Positions 34,099-46,517 of a DNA stretch of 64,000 nt are shown piece after piece. Location of the stretch: the NCBI RefSeq assembly GCF_007858495.1, contig NZ_CP041663.1, forward strand, positions 62,001 to 126,000, written 5' to 3'. The notes beneath the pieces were generated by a model. The model ran no database searches. It was not told the DNA's origin and saw only the letters and a list, made by a program, of their open reading frames with translations. Both the position numbers and the translations under genes were made by a program. Source of the DNA: Mycoplasma anserisalpingitidis (GTDB lineage: Bacteria; Bacillota_I; Bacilli_A; Mycoplasmatales; Metamycoplasmataceae). Position 1 is the stretch's first letter; every line of letters starts with the position of its first letter.

Positions 34099-34135
34099 TA
34101 AGATCAAATTAATATAATTTTGAAAGTGAGGTAAT

Positions 34136-34732
34136 ATGAAGGTTTTAGTACTTAAAGGAAATCTAGTAGCGGATGCTAATTCATTTTCAAATAAAGTTGT
34201 TGACTATTTTGTTGACAAAGTAGAATCTAAATATCAAGATGCTGAAGTTGAAGTAATCAACTTAGCCAAAACTAAATTAGCTGATGTGTTCTTAACACAA
34301 AAATCATTTTCAACCTATTACACAGACGTTGAAAGTGCAAAGTGAATTTCAAAGATGAAAGAAGTTGATAAAGTTATTATTTCTGTTCCAATGATAAATT
34401 TTGGTCCATCAACAATTGTAAAAAACTTTATTGATGCTATTTCGGTTGCAGACCAAACATTTTCATATAAATATAGTAAAAAAGGTGATGCTATAGGTTT
34501 ATTAACTAATATTGATGTGGCTATTATTGCAACTCAAGGAGCTCCTGAAGGTTGATATCCTTGAGGAAACCATTTAAGTTGACTAGAAGGAACATTCAAG
34601 TTCTTAGGTGCAAAAAAAGTTCAATCACTTTTGGTTGCTGGAACTAAAGTTAATTTAGCAAATTCATTAAATAATGGTGAATTAATCAGTGAATATGATA
34701 ATAAAATTAATTCACTTGTTGAAAATTTATAA
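34136..34732 (+). CDS. azoR: FMN-dependent NADH-azoreductase-type flavoprotein
   Basis: This 198-aa flavodoxin-fold protein belongs to the AzoR/AcpD family, which are quinone or azo reductases using NAD(P)H and FMN. Visible marks are the VLVLKGN N-terminal strand, P-M-I-N-F-G-P-S-T-I-V-K-N-F-I-D (FMN-binding segment, usual form P-M-x-N-F-x-x-P-x-x-L-K), and a T-Q-G-A-P-E-G-W-Y-P-W-G loop including TGA Trp codons. A Shine-Dalgarno sequence GTGAGG is present. Its physiological substrate is not known. It may share a transcript with the PTS gene 37 nt upstream. Confidence 0.85.
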
Positions 34733-34736
34733 TACT

Positions 34737-34762
34737 AAAATTACCTTGAATGGTAATTTTTT
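34737..34762 (+). terminator. Terminator after the azoreductase gene
   Basis: The stem AAATTACC / GGTAATTT with a 6-nt loop is followed by TTTTTAT. Confidence 0.75.
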
Positions 34763-34791
34763 TATACAAATAAAGGAATATGCAACGAAAC

Positions 34792-34826
34792 AAAAAAAGT
34801 TGACTTCTATTATATTGTCAACTTTT
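34792..34826. terminator. Bidirectional terminator, GTTGAC family
   Basis: AAAAGTTGAC and GTCAACTTTT arms enclose a 12-nt loop, with A-run and T-run flanks. It should end aspS on the minus strand and back up the azoreductase terminator. Confidence 0.7.
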
Positions 34827-34838
34827 TTACACATTCGA

Positions 34839-36536
34839 TTAATTTTCTTCATGAATGACTTTAATAAATAATTCTTGAAGTTGTTCTTCAGAAACTCCAC
34901 TTGGAGCTTCAGTAAATACGTCTTGATTTTTTGCGTTTTTAGGGAATGCAATAACATCTCTTATTGTTTTATGGTTGGATAAAATCATTGTTAATCTGTC
35001 CATACCCAAACCAATTCCACAGTGTGGTGGAACTCCGTAATTAAACGCTTTAAGGAAGAAACCAAATTTTGATTCTTGTTCTTCCTTAGTCATACCAATA
35101 AGTTCAAACATTTTTTCTTGCATTTGTGGATCGCTAATTCTAGCAGAACCAGATCCTAATTCAAATCCGTTTAATACTAAGTCATAACTCTTGGCACGTA
35201 ATTTTGAAAGTTCTAATGTATTAATTTCTTCTAGAGTATTATCAAATTGAGTGAATGGGTGGTGTGCTGCTTGTCAACGTTTAAATGTTTCATCGTATTC
35301 GAACATTGGTCAATCAACAATTCAGCTAAAGTTATATTCATCACGTGCATAATTAAACATGTTGTTTAATTCAACACGAACTGCACCAAGAGCTTTTGAA
35401 GCATTTTCAAATTCATCTGCAACAATGAAATATGAACCATCACCATGAATTTGGATAAGTTTATTAACTTCATCAGAAACTTTCTTTGCAAAGTTTGAAT
35501 GTGATACAAGACCATTTTCAACTACAAAATAAAATAATATTTTTGCTTTATTTTTATTAGCAATCTCTTCAAGAGATTTGAAATCTTTTTTAGAAATTAT
35601 CGATGGAACTTTAAGCATTCTCTTGCTTTTTGCGTCTTTAATTACATTAAAATCTGTATTATTGCAGAATGAATCAATATCGATAATTTTGTACTCATAT
35701 CTTAAGTCAGGTTTATCTGTTCCATAATCTCTAATACAGTCATCAAATTTCAATCTTTGGAATGGAGTTTTAATTTCATGACCTATTTTCTTCATGAAAT
35801 GTTTGAATAAACCTTCAACCATTTCTTGGAATTTTTCAACGGACATAAAACTTACTTCAATATCCAATTGAGTAAACTCTGGTTGTCTATCTTTTCTAGA
35901 GTCTTCGTCCCTAAAACATCTAGCGAATTGATAGTATCTTTCAAAACCAGCAACCATTAATAATTGTTTGAATAATTGTGGTGATTGTGGTAAGGCGAAG
36001 AATGTTCCTTTAGTTCTTGTTGGAACCAAAAAGTCTCTAGCGCCTTCTGGTGTAGCTTTAGCCAACATAGGGGTTTCTAATTCAGTAAAGTCATTTTCTT
36101 GCATATATTCTCTAATGTGATAGAAAATTTTATTTTTAAGTGCAAGAGTTTTTTGCATCACTGGTCTTCTTAAGTCTAAATATCTATATTTTAGTCTTAA
36201 ATCTTCTTTAACTTCAATTTCATCCTTAATTGAAAAAGGTAATTCAGCAGCACTCGAAAGAATTGTGAAGTCTTCAACTACAACTTCAATATCACCAGTT
36301 TCCAAACTTGGGTTTTTATCTTTTCTTTCAACAACCAAACCTTGTACTTCTAAAACACTTTCTTTTGAGAAATTAATTGGTTTATTAAAAACCAATTGAG
36401 TAATTCCATATTTATCTCTTAAGTCAACAAAATTTAATTCACCAAATCTTCTTTTGTTAGCAACTCAACCGTAGAGAGTAACTTTTTGACCAACATTTTC
36501 TATTCTTAATTCATTGTTTTTAATTTCTTTTTTCAT
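34839..36536 (-). CDS. aspS: Aspartyl-tRNA synthetase
   Basis: This 565-aa class II synthetase is complete once TGA codons are read as Trp. The N-terminal OB domain contains GWVANKRRFGELNFVDLRD. Motif 2 has the FRDEDSRKDRQPEFTQLD run (key residues R-D-E-D and Q-P-E-F). Motif 3 is GLGMDRLTMIL near the C-terminus. A bacterial-type GAD insertion domain lies between motifs 2 and 3. It charges tRNA-Asp, and since this lineage may lack a separate AsnRS one could ask whether it is non-discriminating, but that cannot be told here. It lies 12 nt after hisS, so they are likely co-transcribed. Confidence 0.96.
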
Positions 36537-36548
36537 AATTATCCTTAG

Positions 36549-37829
36549 TTATTTTTTTAATAAGTTCATGATGTTTGTTAAAATTGAATCATTTTTTTCT
36601 AACTGATATGTTTCTTTAGTTTCTAAATTTTTTAGTAATATTTTGTTTTCCACTTTAATATCATCAAATAATAAAAATTTAGCATTATACTTTTGAGCAT
36701 GGTTAAAAATTTTCTTAATCTTAATTTCATCAGGATTAAATTCAACACTAATATTGTTTTTTCTCAAATTATTAACTAATTCAAAAATAATGTTTTTATT
36801 TTCGATGTTATCTGTACTTGTTGTTGCAAAAACTTCAACTGAATCGACATTTTTTACTAATTTTTCATTTATTTCAGGGTGAATATCTTTAATCAAAGCC
36901 ATCATACGATCAACGCCAAGACCAAATCCAATACTTGATAGATCAGGTCCGCCAAGTTCGTTAATTAGCTTTGAATATCTCCCACCGCCAAGAACAGTTA
37001 ATTCATTTTCTTGAGTTTTAACAACAAATTCAAAAACTAATTCATCATAATAATCCAAACCTCTCACTAAATCAGTAGAAATAGTAAATTTAATATTTTG
37101 ATTTTTAAGTTTATCACAAATTGCATCAAAGTAATCCCGTGAACCAGAACTTAAATAATCAATAATTTTTGGACAATTTTTCATAAACTCATGTTTTGAA
37201 TCAATTTTATCATCAAGAATTCTTAAAACTTTACGTTCATTTAATCTTTCTCTACTTGTTTGAGTCAATTGCTCGTAATATGGAAGAAGGAAATCGTAAA
37301 CGTCATTTTCGTACTTTTGTCTAGTTTCAAGATCACCGATTGAATTAATTTTCAGTTCAATTTCATTGTCGAAGTCAAAATATTTTCCAATGATTTCTTT
37401 TGCCATCAAAATTACTTCAACGTCATATAGTGGATTTTTATTAGATAAATATTCAATTCCCGCTTGTATAAATTGACGATAACGCCCTTTTTGAGGTTGT
37501 TCGTATCTGAACATCGGACCAAAATAAGCGAATTTATTTTGATCTACATATCATTTATTTTCAATTAAAGCACGAATAAATGGCGCAGTTCCTTCTGGTC
37601 TAAGACAAATTGAACGTTTACCCTTATCAAGAAAATCATACATTTCCTTACGAACCATATCGCTTGATTCATTTGAGCGTTTGAATAATTCAGTAGCCTC
37701 AAAAATAGGAGTATCAATCATTTTAAAATTATAAATTTTAATTAAATTATTAAAATTATTGTAAATATCATCTCTTAAAGCAACATCATATTTATCATAA
37801 TCTTTCGTACCTTTAATTTTAAAAATCAT
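36549..37829 (-). CDS. hisS: Histidyl-tRNA synthetase
   Basis: This 426-aa class II synthetase charges tRNA-His. The start KIKGTKDY is the usual HisRS N-terminus (G-T-x-D). Motif 2 contains [16 protein letters not shown]. The HisA-type motifs [14 protein letters not shown] and [14 protein letters not shown] follow, then motif 3 [11 protein letters not shown]. The C-terminal anticodon-binding domain spans the last ~95 residues. One TGA codon joins two pieces that standard-code calling splits. GGAGC precedes the start. The hisS-aspS pairing is common in Firmicutes and mycoplasmas. Confidence 0.96.
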
Positions 37830-37904
37830 ATTGCTCCATTCATTATAAATATTACTTAAATTTTACATTATTTTTAAATAATATTATGTTTGTTAAAAAG
37901 GTAT

Positions 37905-37933
37905 ATAAAAAGGTTAATTTAAGAAAATTAACC
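37905..37933 (-). terminator. Terminator of the lipoprotein gene
   Basis: GGTTAATTT / AAATTAACC make a 9-bp stem with a 4-nt loop, with a T-run on the minus strand. Confidence 0.7.
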
Positions 37934-37938
37934 ATAAA

Positions 37939-39324
37939 TTAGTAATTGAAAATTAATACTATAAAATTAAGATCATCTTGAGAAATTTGTATTAAATTTG
38001 AATTTAAAAGTTGTTGAAGAATTAAAGGATATTGAGCAAAAACATTTATTTGTCCTTCGGTTCTTTTTATAGTTATTTTGTTTGTAGTTGAATTTTCGTT
38101 TTTAACTTCTTCTAGGTTTGAAATCACTTGATTATTTAGGTTTGTTAGTAAAATTGGTCCATTATCAGTTGCCTTAATTCTAGTGATGCTTTTTAATTTT
38201 GGATTTCTTTTTAATACTTCATTTACAATATTTGCTATCGAAATTGTTAATTCTTCATCAATATCTTCATCTTGGTTCGAAATAAATCTATTATTATTTT
38301 TGAAATATTCAATACCAACGATTTCTTCCTTAGAATTTTTAATAAAAATTGAATTTTCATTTGATGAATCTAAATCATTTTCAATTAATTTTCAAGATTC
38401 AATAGTTGTCACAAATGCTGGATTAGCATCAAAAGGTATATTATGATTTAATTTTTGTGGTAAAACCAAACCATTTTTAATATTATTATTCTGAATTAAT
38501 TCTGCATAACTCAATACTTTGAGAGTTGCTTGATAACTTAAAAGTGAATCGGATAAAGTTTCACTATTTTCACTATCTAAGTTTTCAATTGCTTTATTAA
38601 TTAGAACTGAAATTTTATCTTGAGATTTAATTTGAAATAAATCATTTGCAAGTTGATATAAATCTGAGTTATTTGTTTTAACATATTCGATAACTGATTT
38701 TTGATTTTGTAGAGCGAGTTCAGTTGATTTGTAAAGTAAATCTTTTTGGTGTTTAAGACTATATTGTGATATTTTTTGTTTCATTGAATCATCAAATTCA
38801 TTGTTTGAATCTGATACAGCTAAATTTACTTTTTGTAAAAGATCTGAAAGAGAAGCGTCATTAATCTCGTTTGATTTACTTTGGAATTCATCAAACTTTT
38901 CATCAGTATCTATTTTGATTACTTCTTCTATATCAGTTAATAAAGTATCAATACTATTAACCAATTCTTTCATAGTTTCAGTTTCTTTTGAAGAGATAGG
39001 TGTTATAACTTCTTTTAAATTATTAATTAATTGCTTAATCAAATCAAAAGTTTTCTTAATAAAATCAATGTAATTTTGTTGAAGTTTTTCTTTATTATTT
39101 TCTTGATAAGTATCAATTAATTTAAAATTAAAGTATTCTTTGTCTAAGTTAAGCAAAAATTGATTATCGAAATTAATTTTTACTTCATTTTGAGTATTAT
39201 CATTTGGATTTTCTACTTTGATTTCTTCTTCATTTTTATTTGAACATGAAGCCGATAAAGCTAAAAAAGAAGAAGTAGATACTACAGAACCGATTAGCAA
39301 TAATTTATTTTTTATTTTTTTCAT
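37939..39324 (-). CDS. Lipoprotein of unknown function
   Basis: This 461-aa protein has a signal peptide with lipobox LSASC (Cys at about residue 27), so it is expected on the outer membrane face. After an acidic linker of Asn, Glu and Asp (NKNEEEIKVENPNDNTQN) it is mostly helical, with many Gln, Lys and Leu residues, a likely alpha-helical bundle or coiled coil. A TGA (Trp) joins two parts near residue 311. I do not recognise the family; it may be a species-specific surface lipoprotein. An AGAGGTATTTT stretch just upstream provides a Shine-Dalgarno sequence. Confidence 0.8.
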
Positions 39325-39391
39325 AAAATACCTCTTTTTTTATTTTGATAAGTTAATTCTACCTAAAATATTAGAAAAATCACTATAAAAC

Positions 39392-39412
39392 TTCCATAAT
39401 TAGTGTATGGAA
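39392..39412. repeat. TTCCATA inverted repeat between divergent genes
   Basis: TTCCATA and TATGGAA arms are separated by 7 nt. The element lies midway between the lipoprotein gene (-) and valS (+). Similar arms occur at 6572, 7994, 33091 and 50453. Confidence 0.45.
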
Positions 39413-39484
39413 CTGTAAATGTCATATTTGTGGTAAAATATAAATAAATATTTTAAATATATATTTTGTAAAAAAGAGGACATC

Positions 39485-41971
39485 GTGGAAAAAATTTATA
39501 ATCATAAAGAAGTTGAAAAAAATATTGAAAAAAAATGACAAGAAAAAAGATTTTTCATGGATCATGATGAGAGAAAAAAACCTTTTTCAATTCTTTTACC
39601 ACCACCAAACGTAACAGGTAAATTACACCTAGGTCACGCACTAGATTCATATATTCCTGACACAATTATTCGTTATAAAAAATTAAATAACTTTGATGTG
39701 TTTTGAATAGCTGGGATGGACCATGCAGGAATTGCTACACAAGCTAAAGTTGAACAAACTTTATATGAAACTAAAGGTTTAACCAGACATGATTTAGGAA
39801 GAGAAGACTTTCTTAAATTAGTTTGAGATTGAAAAGATGAATATGCAGCAACCTTTAGAAAGCAATGGTCATCATTAGGACTTGCTCTTGATTATTCTAA
39901 TGAAAGATTTACTCTAGATGAAAGTGCTAATAATGCAGTTCTAAAAGTTTTTATTGAGTTATATAACAAAGGATTAATTTATAGAGATGTTAAGGCAATA
40001 AATTGAGATCCAGAACTTGAAACAGCTTTATCAAATATTGAAGTTGTTAATAAACCAACTGAGCAAAAAATGTACTATATTAAGTACTTTATTGAAAATT
40101 CAGAACAATTTTTAGAAGTTGCAACAGTTAGAACTGAAACTTTACTTTCAGACGTAGCTTTAGTTTACAATCCAGAAGACACTAGATATAAACATCTTCA
40201 AGGAAAATTTGCTATTCATCCAATTACAAAGAGAAGATTACCTATTATTGAAGATAGTTATGTTGATAAAGATTTTGGTTCAGGTGTTATGAAATTATCG
40301 GCACATGCTGAAATTGATATTGAAATTATTAAAAAACATAATTTAGAAATTCTTGAAACTATTGATAAAAAAGGTTATATCAATGCTCCGGGAAGTGAAT
40401 TTGATAAATTAGAAAGATTTGCTGCTCGTGAAGCAATTGCAAAATATCTTGAAATAAATCATTATTTAACTAAAGTTGAAAATTCAATTTCTAATGTTGG
40501 TTATAGTGATAGAAGTAAGGCACCAGTTGAAATTCTTGTTATGCCTCAATGATTTGTTAAAATGGATAAATTCGCAAATGATATTTTAAATCATCTTAAA
40601 AGTGGAGAAAAAGTTGAATTTTTCCCTTCACGTTTTGAAAATACATTAAAACAATGAATGGAAAATGTTTATGATTGAACTATTTCTAGACAATTATGGT
40701 GAGGACACCAAATACCTTGTTGATATAAAGGAAATGAAATTAAAGTTCAAATTGAATGTCCGGGTGAAGGTTGAGTTCAAGACCCTGATGTACTTGATAC
40801 ATGATTCTCAAGCGGTTTAGCTCCATTTGCTTTCTTAGGTTGACCGAATAGTGATGAAAAATTAAAAAGATATTATCCTGGCGATGTATTAGTAACTGGT
40901 TATGATTTAATTTTCTTCTGAATTGCACGTATGTATCTTTTTGGTTTAGAATTCCAAAATGAAAAACCTTTCAAACATGTTTTACTTCATGGTCTTATCA
41001 GAGATGAACAAAATAGAAAAATGTCTAAATCATTGAATAATGGTATTGACCCAATGGATGTGGTTGATAAATACGGTTCTGATGCTTTAAGATGATTCTT
41101 AATTGCAAACACTACTCCAGGAATGGACATTAGATATTCTCCAGAAAAAATTCAAGTAGCTTGAGCAATGAATAATAAATTGTGGAATATTGCCAGATAC
41201 ATTTGTGAGATGGAAGATAATAATAATTCTGAATACACTGATGCAGATAAATGAATTACAAATAAAATTATTGCTTTACAAAACAATATTGACAAATTCA
41301 TGGAAAAATATGAATTTACATTAATGTGTGCTGAAGTTAATAAATTTATATACAATGACTTTAGCTCATGATATATTGAATTAATTAAATCAAACGCTTC
41401 TAAAAAAGTATCTTTAGAAATTCTTAAAAATATTTTAATTATTCTTCACCCATTTATGCCTTTTATAACAGATAGATTATTTAGTGATATTTATAATGAA
41501 GAATTATTAGAAAATAGTTGACCTAAATTAGAAGAATTCAAAAATGTTGAATATATCGATACTTTGATTGAAATTATTTCAACAATTAGAAAATATCGTG
41601 AAGAAAATCAAATATCTAAGAAAGAAATTATTAATTATTTCTTTGATAATGAGTTAAATGACGTTGCAAAAGATACAATTAGAAAAATGGCTAGTGCTGA
41701 ATTCAAACAAAATAATGATGCAATTTTTGCATTAAATTCTGGTAATTTATTTATTGAAATTGATGCTAATCAAAAAGAAATTAATAAACAAAGATTAATT
41801 GAAAAGATTGAAAAAGTTAAGTTTGAAATAAACAGAGCTTCAAACATGCTGAATAATAAAAACTTTACTGAAAAAGCTCCTATTGAAAAAGTTCAAGCAG
41901 AAAAAGATAAGCTTGAAAAATATCAAGAAGAACTAAAAATTTATGAGGAGGAACTTAGATGCAAATATTAA
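39485..41971 (+). CDS. valS: Valyl-tRNA synthetase, editing site degenerate
   Basis: This 828-aa class I synthetase is read with many TGA (Trp) codons. The start is GTG 39485, after AAGAGGAC. Catalytic motifs are intact: [15 protein letters not shown] (HIGH motif as HLGH) near residue 40 and KMSKSLNN near residue 515. The anticodon-binding domain and a C-terminal coiled coil are present. The CP1 editing domain is short and altered: the usual T-T-R-P-E-T reads T-V-R-T-E-T (residues 214-219), and the usual A-H-D-x-N-D reads A-H-A-E-I-D (residues 273-278). Length is below the bacterial norm of ~880-950. It overlaps folD by 13 nt. Confidence 0.95.
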
Positions 41972-42795
41972 GTGGAGTCGAGTTAGCTAAAAGAGAGTTA
42001 GAAAAATTAAAAAATGAGATTGATTCAATGAATTTACCAAGAAAAATACGTCTTGGTATTGTTCAAGTTGGTGATAATCCTGCTTCAAATAAATATGTTC
42101 AAAATAAAATTAAAAAAGCTGAATATTTAGGTATTGAAGCTACTTTATACAAATATGATGAATCAATTAGTCAAGACAGACTGCTTAAAAAAATGGATTC
42201 AATTAATGACTATAGTGATGGAATAATTGTTCAATTACCATTACCTAAGCATATTCCAACTCAAGTTATAATGGATGCAATTCCATATGAAAAAGATATT
42301 GATGGCTTAAGTAATAGAAATGAATTTGCCTTGTACAACGGTTCGAGAACTAAAGACAAATTCTTTGTTCCAGCAACTGCTAGAGCTGTTCTTGAATTAA
42401 TGGAACACTACAACATTGAAGTTGAAGATAAAAGAGTTGCTGTTATTGGTAGAAGTTATTTAGTTGGTAAACCTGTAGCTCACATTATTAAAAGAATGGG
42501 TGCTTCAGTTGCAACTTATGATGAACACACAGGTATTAAGGGTGTTGAAAATGCTGATATCGTAGTTGTTGCTGCTGGCGAAGCTAAATTAGTTAAGGCT
42601 GCTAACGTTAAAGATGGTGCTATAGTTATTGATGTTGGTACTAATTTAGATGATCATTTACCTGATGTTATTTCTGGTGATGTAGATTTTGAAAGTGTAA
42701 AAGATAAAGTTGCAGCAATTACTCCAGTTCCTGGTGGAGTTGGACCAATGACTGTTGTTTGCCTTCTTAAAAACTTAGTAGATTCTATTAAATAA
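41959..42795 (+). CDS. folD: Methylenetetrahydrofolate dehydrogenase / cyclohydrolase
   Basis: This 278-aa bifunctional enzyme interconverts 5,10-methylene-THF and 10-formyl-THF, feeding Fmt (encoded at 61319) with the formyl donor. The catalytic segment SNKYVQNKIKKAEYLGI has the essential Lys, and GIIVQLPLP is the family signature. The NAD(P) site is VIGRSYLVGKPVAH, followed by the C-terminal TPVPGGVGPMT. AGGAGG precedes the ATG, which lies inside the end of valS. Confidence 0.97.
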   Translation: MQILSGVELAKRELEKLKNEIDSMNLPRKIRLGIVQVGDNPASNKYVQNKIKKAEYLGIEATLYKYDESISQDRLLKKMDSINDYSDGIIVQLPLPKHIPTQVIMDAIPYEKDIDGLSNRNEFALYNGSRTKDKFFVPATARAVLELMEHYNIEVEDKRVAVIGRSYLVGKPVAHIIKRMGASVATYDEHTGIKGVENADIVVVAAGEAKLVKAANVKDGAIVIDVGTNLDDHLPDVISGDVDFESVKDKVAAITPVPGGVGPMTVVCLLKNLVDSIK

Positions 42796-42812
42796 TTCTA
42801 CGTTTAATGAAT

Positions 42813-42847
42813 AAAAATAGTTGACATGAATTTGCCAACTATTTTTT
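42813..42847. terminator. Bidirectional terminator between folD and glpF
   Basis: The stem AAAATAGTTG / CAACTATTTT has a 12-nt loop and T/A-rich flanks. The core and loop resemble the hairpin at 2481. It can serve both converging genes. Confidence 0.75.
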
Positions 42848-42871
42848 ATAATGAGTTATTAATTTATTGAA

Positions 42872-43657
42872 TTATGCAGCAAGAACATTCATTGCTTTGA
42901 AAGCCATGAATACTAATGGAACTACAACTCCAGCTAATAAAGGTGCTAAACCTGGAACTAATAGACCATATTTTCAATCTGCACTAGGTGCATCTTTAAC
43001 ATCTTTGAACATTAATTTAACTGTTAAGAAGTATACTAATCTTGGAACTAAATCTCTAACTGGGTTAATTGCATAACCTGTAGCTGAACCAAGAGACATA
43101 CCAATTCCTAAAATGATTCATGGAACTCCCATAGTTCCTAAAACTGTGAAATTAGGATTTAATGAACCAGCATGAATAATTCCGATAAGGATTGCTGTAC
43201 CAAGGAATTCATACATCATATTTTGTGCAAATTTCCCTTGGTGTGAAGGACCTGTACATGATGAACCTTTTAACGCACTAAGTTCATTTTCTTTAATGTG
43301 ATTTCAGTTAATAACATTAAGAATAACTTGTCCTACAAATGCTCCAACAATTTGACCTACAATGTAAAGAACGTGTGTACCAATAACTGTCCCTGTACTA
43401 CTTGTAGTACCATCAGCAAATGTTTTGATTAAACTTCAAACAGTAACTGCTGGGTTTAAGTGCGCTACTGAACCAGTGATTGCTCCTGATGCAACAATAC
43501 CACCAAATACGGCGATAGCTCATCCAAAAGTAATTAATACCCAATTTTGTGTTTTGTGTGCAAACATATTTTTGAAGTTTGCACTTGCACAAACACCATT
43601 ACCTAGAATTATAAGAACCATTGTTCCTATAAATTCACTTAAAAAGGCTGTTCCCAT
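42872..43657 (-). CDS. glpF: Glycerol uptake facilitator (aquaglyceroporin)
   Basis: This 261-aa MIP-family channel has six membrane helices. The first half-helix motif is HLNPAVTVW (canonical NPA). The second is [10 protein letters not shown], where NPA becomes NPV; the Arg after it that lines the selectivity filter is kept (R-D, as in GlpF). The start is ATG 43657, after a GAGGTAA stretch that is also the end of glpK (3-nt gap). TGA codons encode Trp. glpF-glpK-glpO read as one unit on the minus strand, in the order glpO, glpK, glpF. Confidence 0.93.
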
Positions 43658-43660
43658 TTA

Positions 43661-45187
<1,527 letters not shown>

Positions 45188-45208
45188 ATTTACCTTTACT
45201 ACCTAATT

Positions 45209-46354
45209 TTAGAATACGTCGATTTCATAATCAGGTTTGAAATCTTCACGTTTTTCAAGTTTTAATTCAAGTAATTTAACAATTTCTTCAGCAATTGATG
45301 GGGCTGAACTAAGTGCAGGTGATTGCATACCAGCGGCTAAAACAAAATGTGGGTTGTTTTTTGATTTACGGATAACAAAGTCATTTGTTTCAACATCAAT
45401 TGGACGTGAACCTGAAAGTGTCATTATTGTTCTATCTAATTTAAGTGAAGGAACAATTTTCTTTCCAATTTCTCCAATGTAATCGTATTTTTCTCTTGTT
45501 ACAAGTCTTGTGTCTTCACGTGGTACACCTTCCTCAGCTGTAGGTCCAACTAAGTAGTGACCATCTAATGTTGGCGCAACAATAACACCTTTTCCATGAA
45601 TTGTAGGTACTTTAAATAATACTGAACCAATTAGATTTTTGTCATAGTTATCTAAAATACGATATTCTCCACGACGTGTTGTTTGTTTGAAGTCATCGAA
45701 GTTGAATTTGTTTGCTAGAATGTCAGCATAGTGTCCAGCAGCATTAACAACTTTTTTCGCTACCACTTTATCAGTTCCATTAAGTGTTAATGTAAATTCA
45801 TTATTTTCATATTTGATATCTGTAACCTCTGCACTTACTTTTAATTCTGTTCCATTTTGTTTTGATGCTCCTAAAAGTGCTTTAGTTGCTTCGACTGGGT
45901 GAATGGCAACTGACGAAGTACATAATAAAGCACCTAAAACATCTGGATTAACATTAGGTTCTTTTTTAAGGACTTCTTCTTTTGTAAGAACTTTTAAGTC
46001 TTTAGGATCAAGTTTGTTTACTAACCCACGATCATATAACATGTGAACATGTTTCATTTCTTCTTCATTGAATGCTAAGATTAATGAGTCGATTTTAACT
46101 CTAGGGAATTTTAAGTGTTTAAATCAATCTGTTTGTCACTTAATATTTCCTGATAAGTTTAATTTAGCTTCAATTTTGTGTGGTTCAGGATCAAAACCTC
46201 CGTGAATTAATCCTGAGTTACCTAATGAAGTTTCATCAGCAACTTTTGGATTTTTTTCAACAACTAGCACATCAAGTTTATATCTTGACAACTCGTAAGC
46301 GATAGATGCTCCGATGATACCAGCTCCTATAATAACTACATCATATTTTTTCAT
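45209..46354 (-). CDS. glpO: Glycerol-3-phosphate oxidase (H2O2-forming)
   Basis: This 381-aa FAD enzyme of the DAO family oxidises glycerol-3-phosphate to DHAP and passes electrons to oxygen, giving hydrogen peroxide. The FAD site is VVIIGAGIIGASIAYELS at residues 5-22, followed by NSGLIHGGFD near residue 45. A C-terminal GSRPIDVETNDFVI segment is present. The short length (~380) is that of mycoplasma GlpO rather than bacterial GlpD (~500-550). In other mycoplasmas this enzyme is a known source of cytotoxic H2O2. AGGAGA precedes the start. Confidence 0.92.
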
Positions 46355-46431
46355 TTTTTAATCTCCTCGTATGTTTGATTACATTAATATTTTAATGAAA
46401 TCATTTTCATTTTTTGCAAAAAAAGTAAAAT

Positions 46432-46447
46432 TTCCACATTTGTGGAA
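46432..46447. promoter_or_regulatory. Palindrome in the glpO / DUF2130 divergent region
   Basis: TTCCACATTTGTGGAA has 7-bp perfect arms with a 2-nt spacer. It lies 78 bp upstream of glpO and 70 bp upstream of the DUF2130 gene and could be an operator for either. I saw no second copy in the window. Confidence 0.45.
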
Positions 46448-46517
46448 CGCTCTTTTAATTCTAAAAAAACTTTAAATACGCTATCATTTTAAATATAGGA
46501 TTATAACAAGGAGAGAA

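Noticed and set aside
39413-39484. A T-box leader for valS
   Set aside because: The region between the valS promoter and start is far too short, and no T-box AGGGTGG-type sequence or specifier stem is present.
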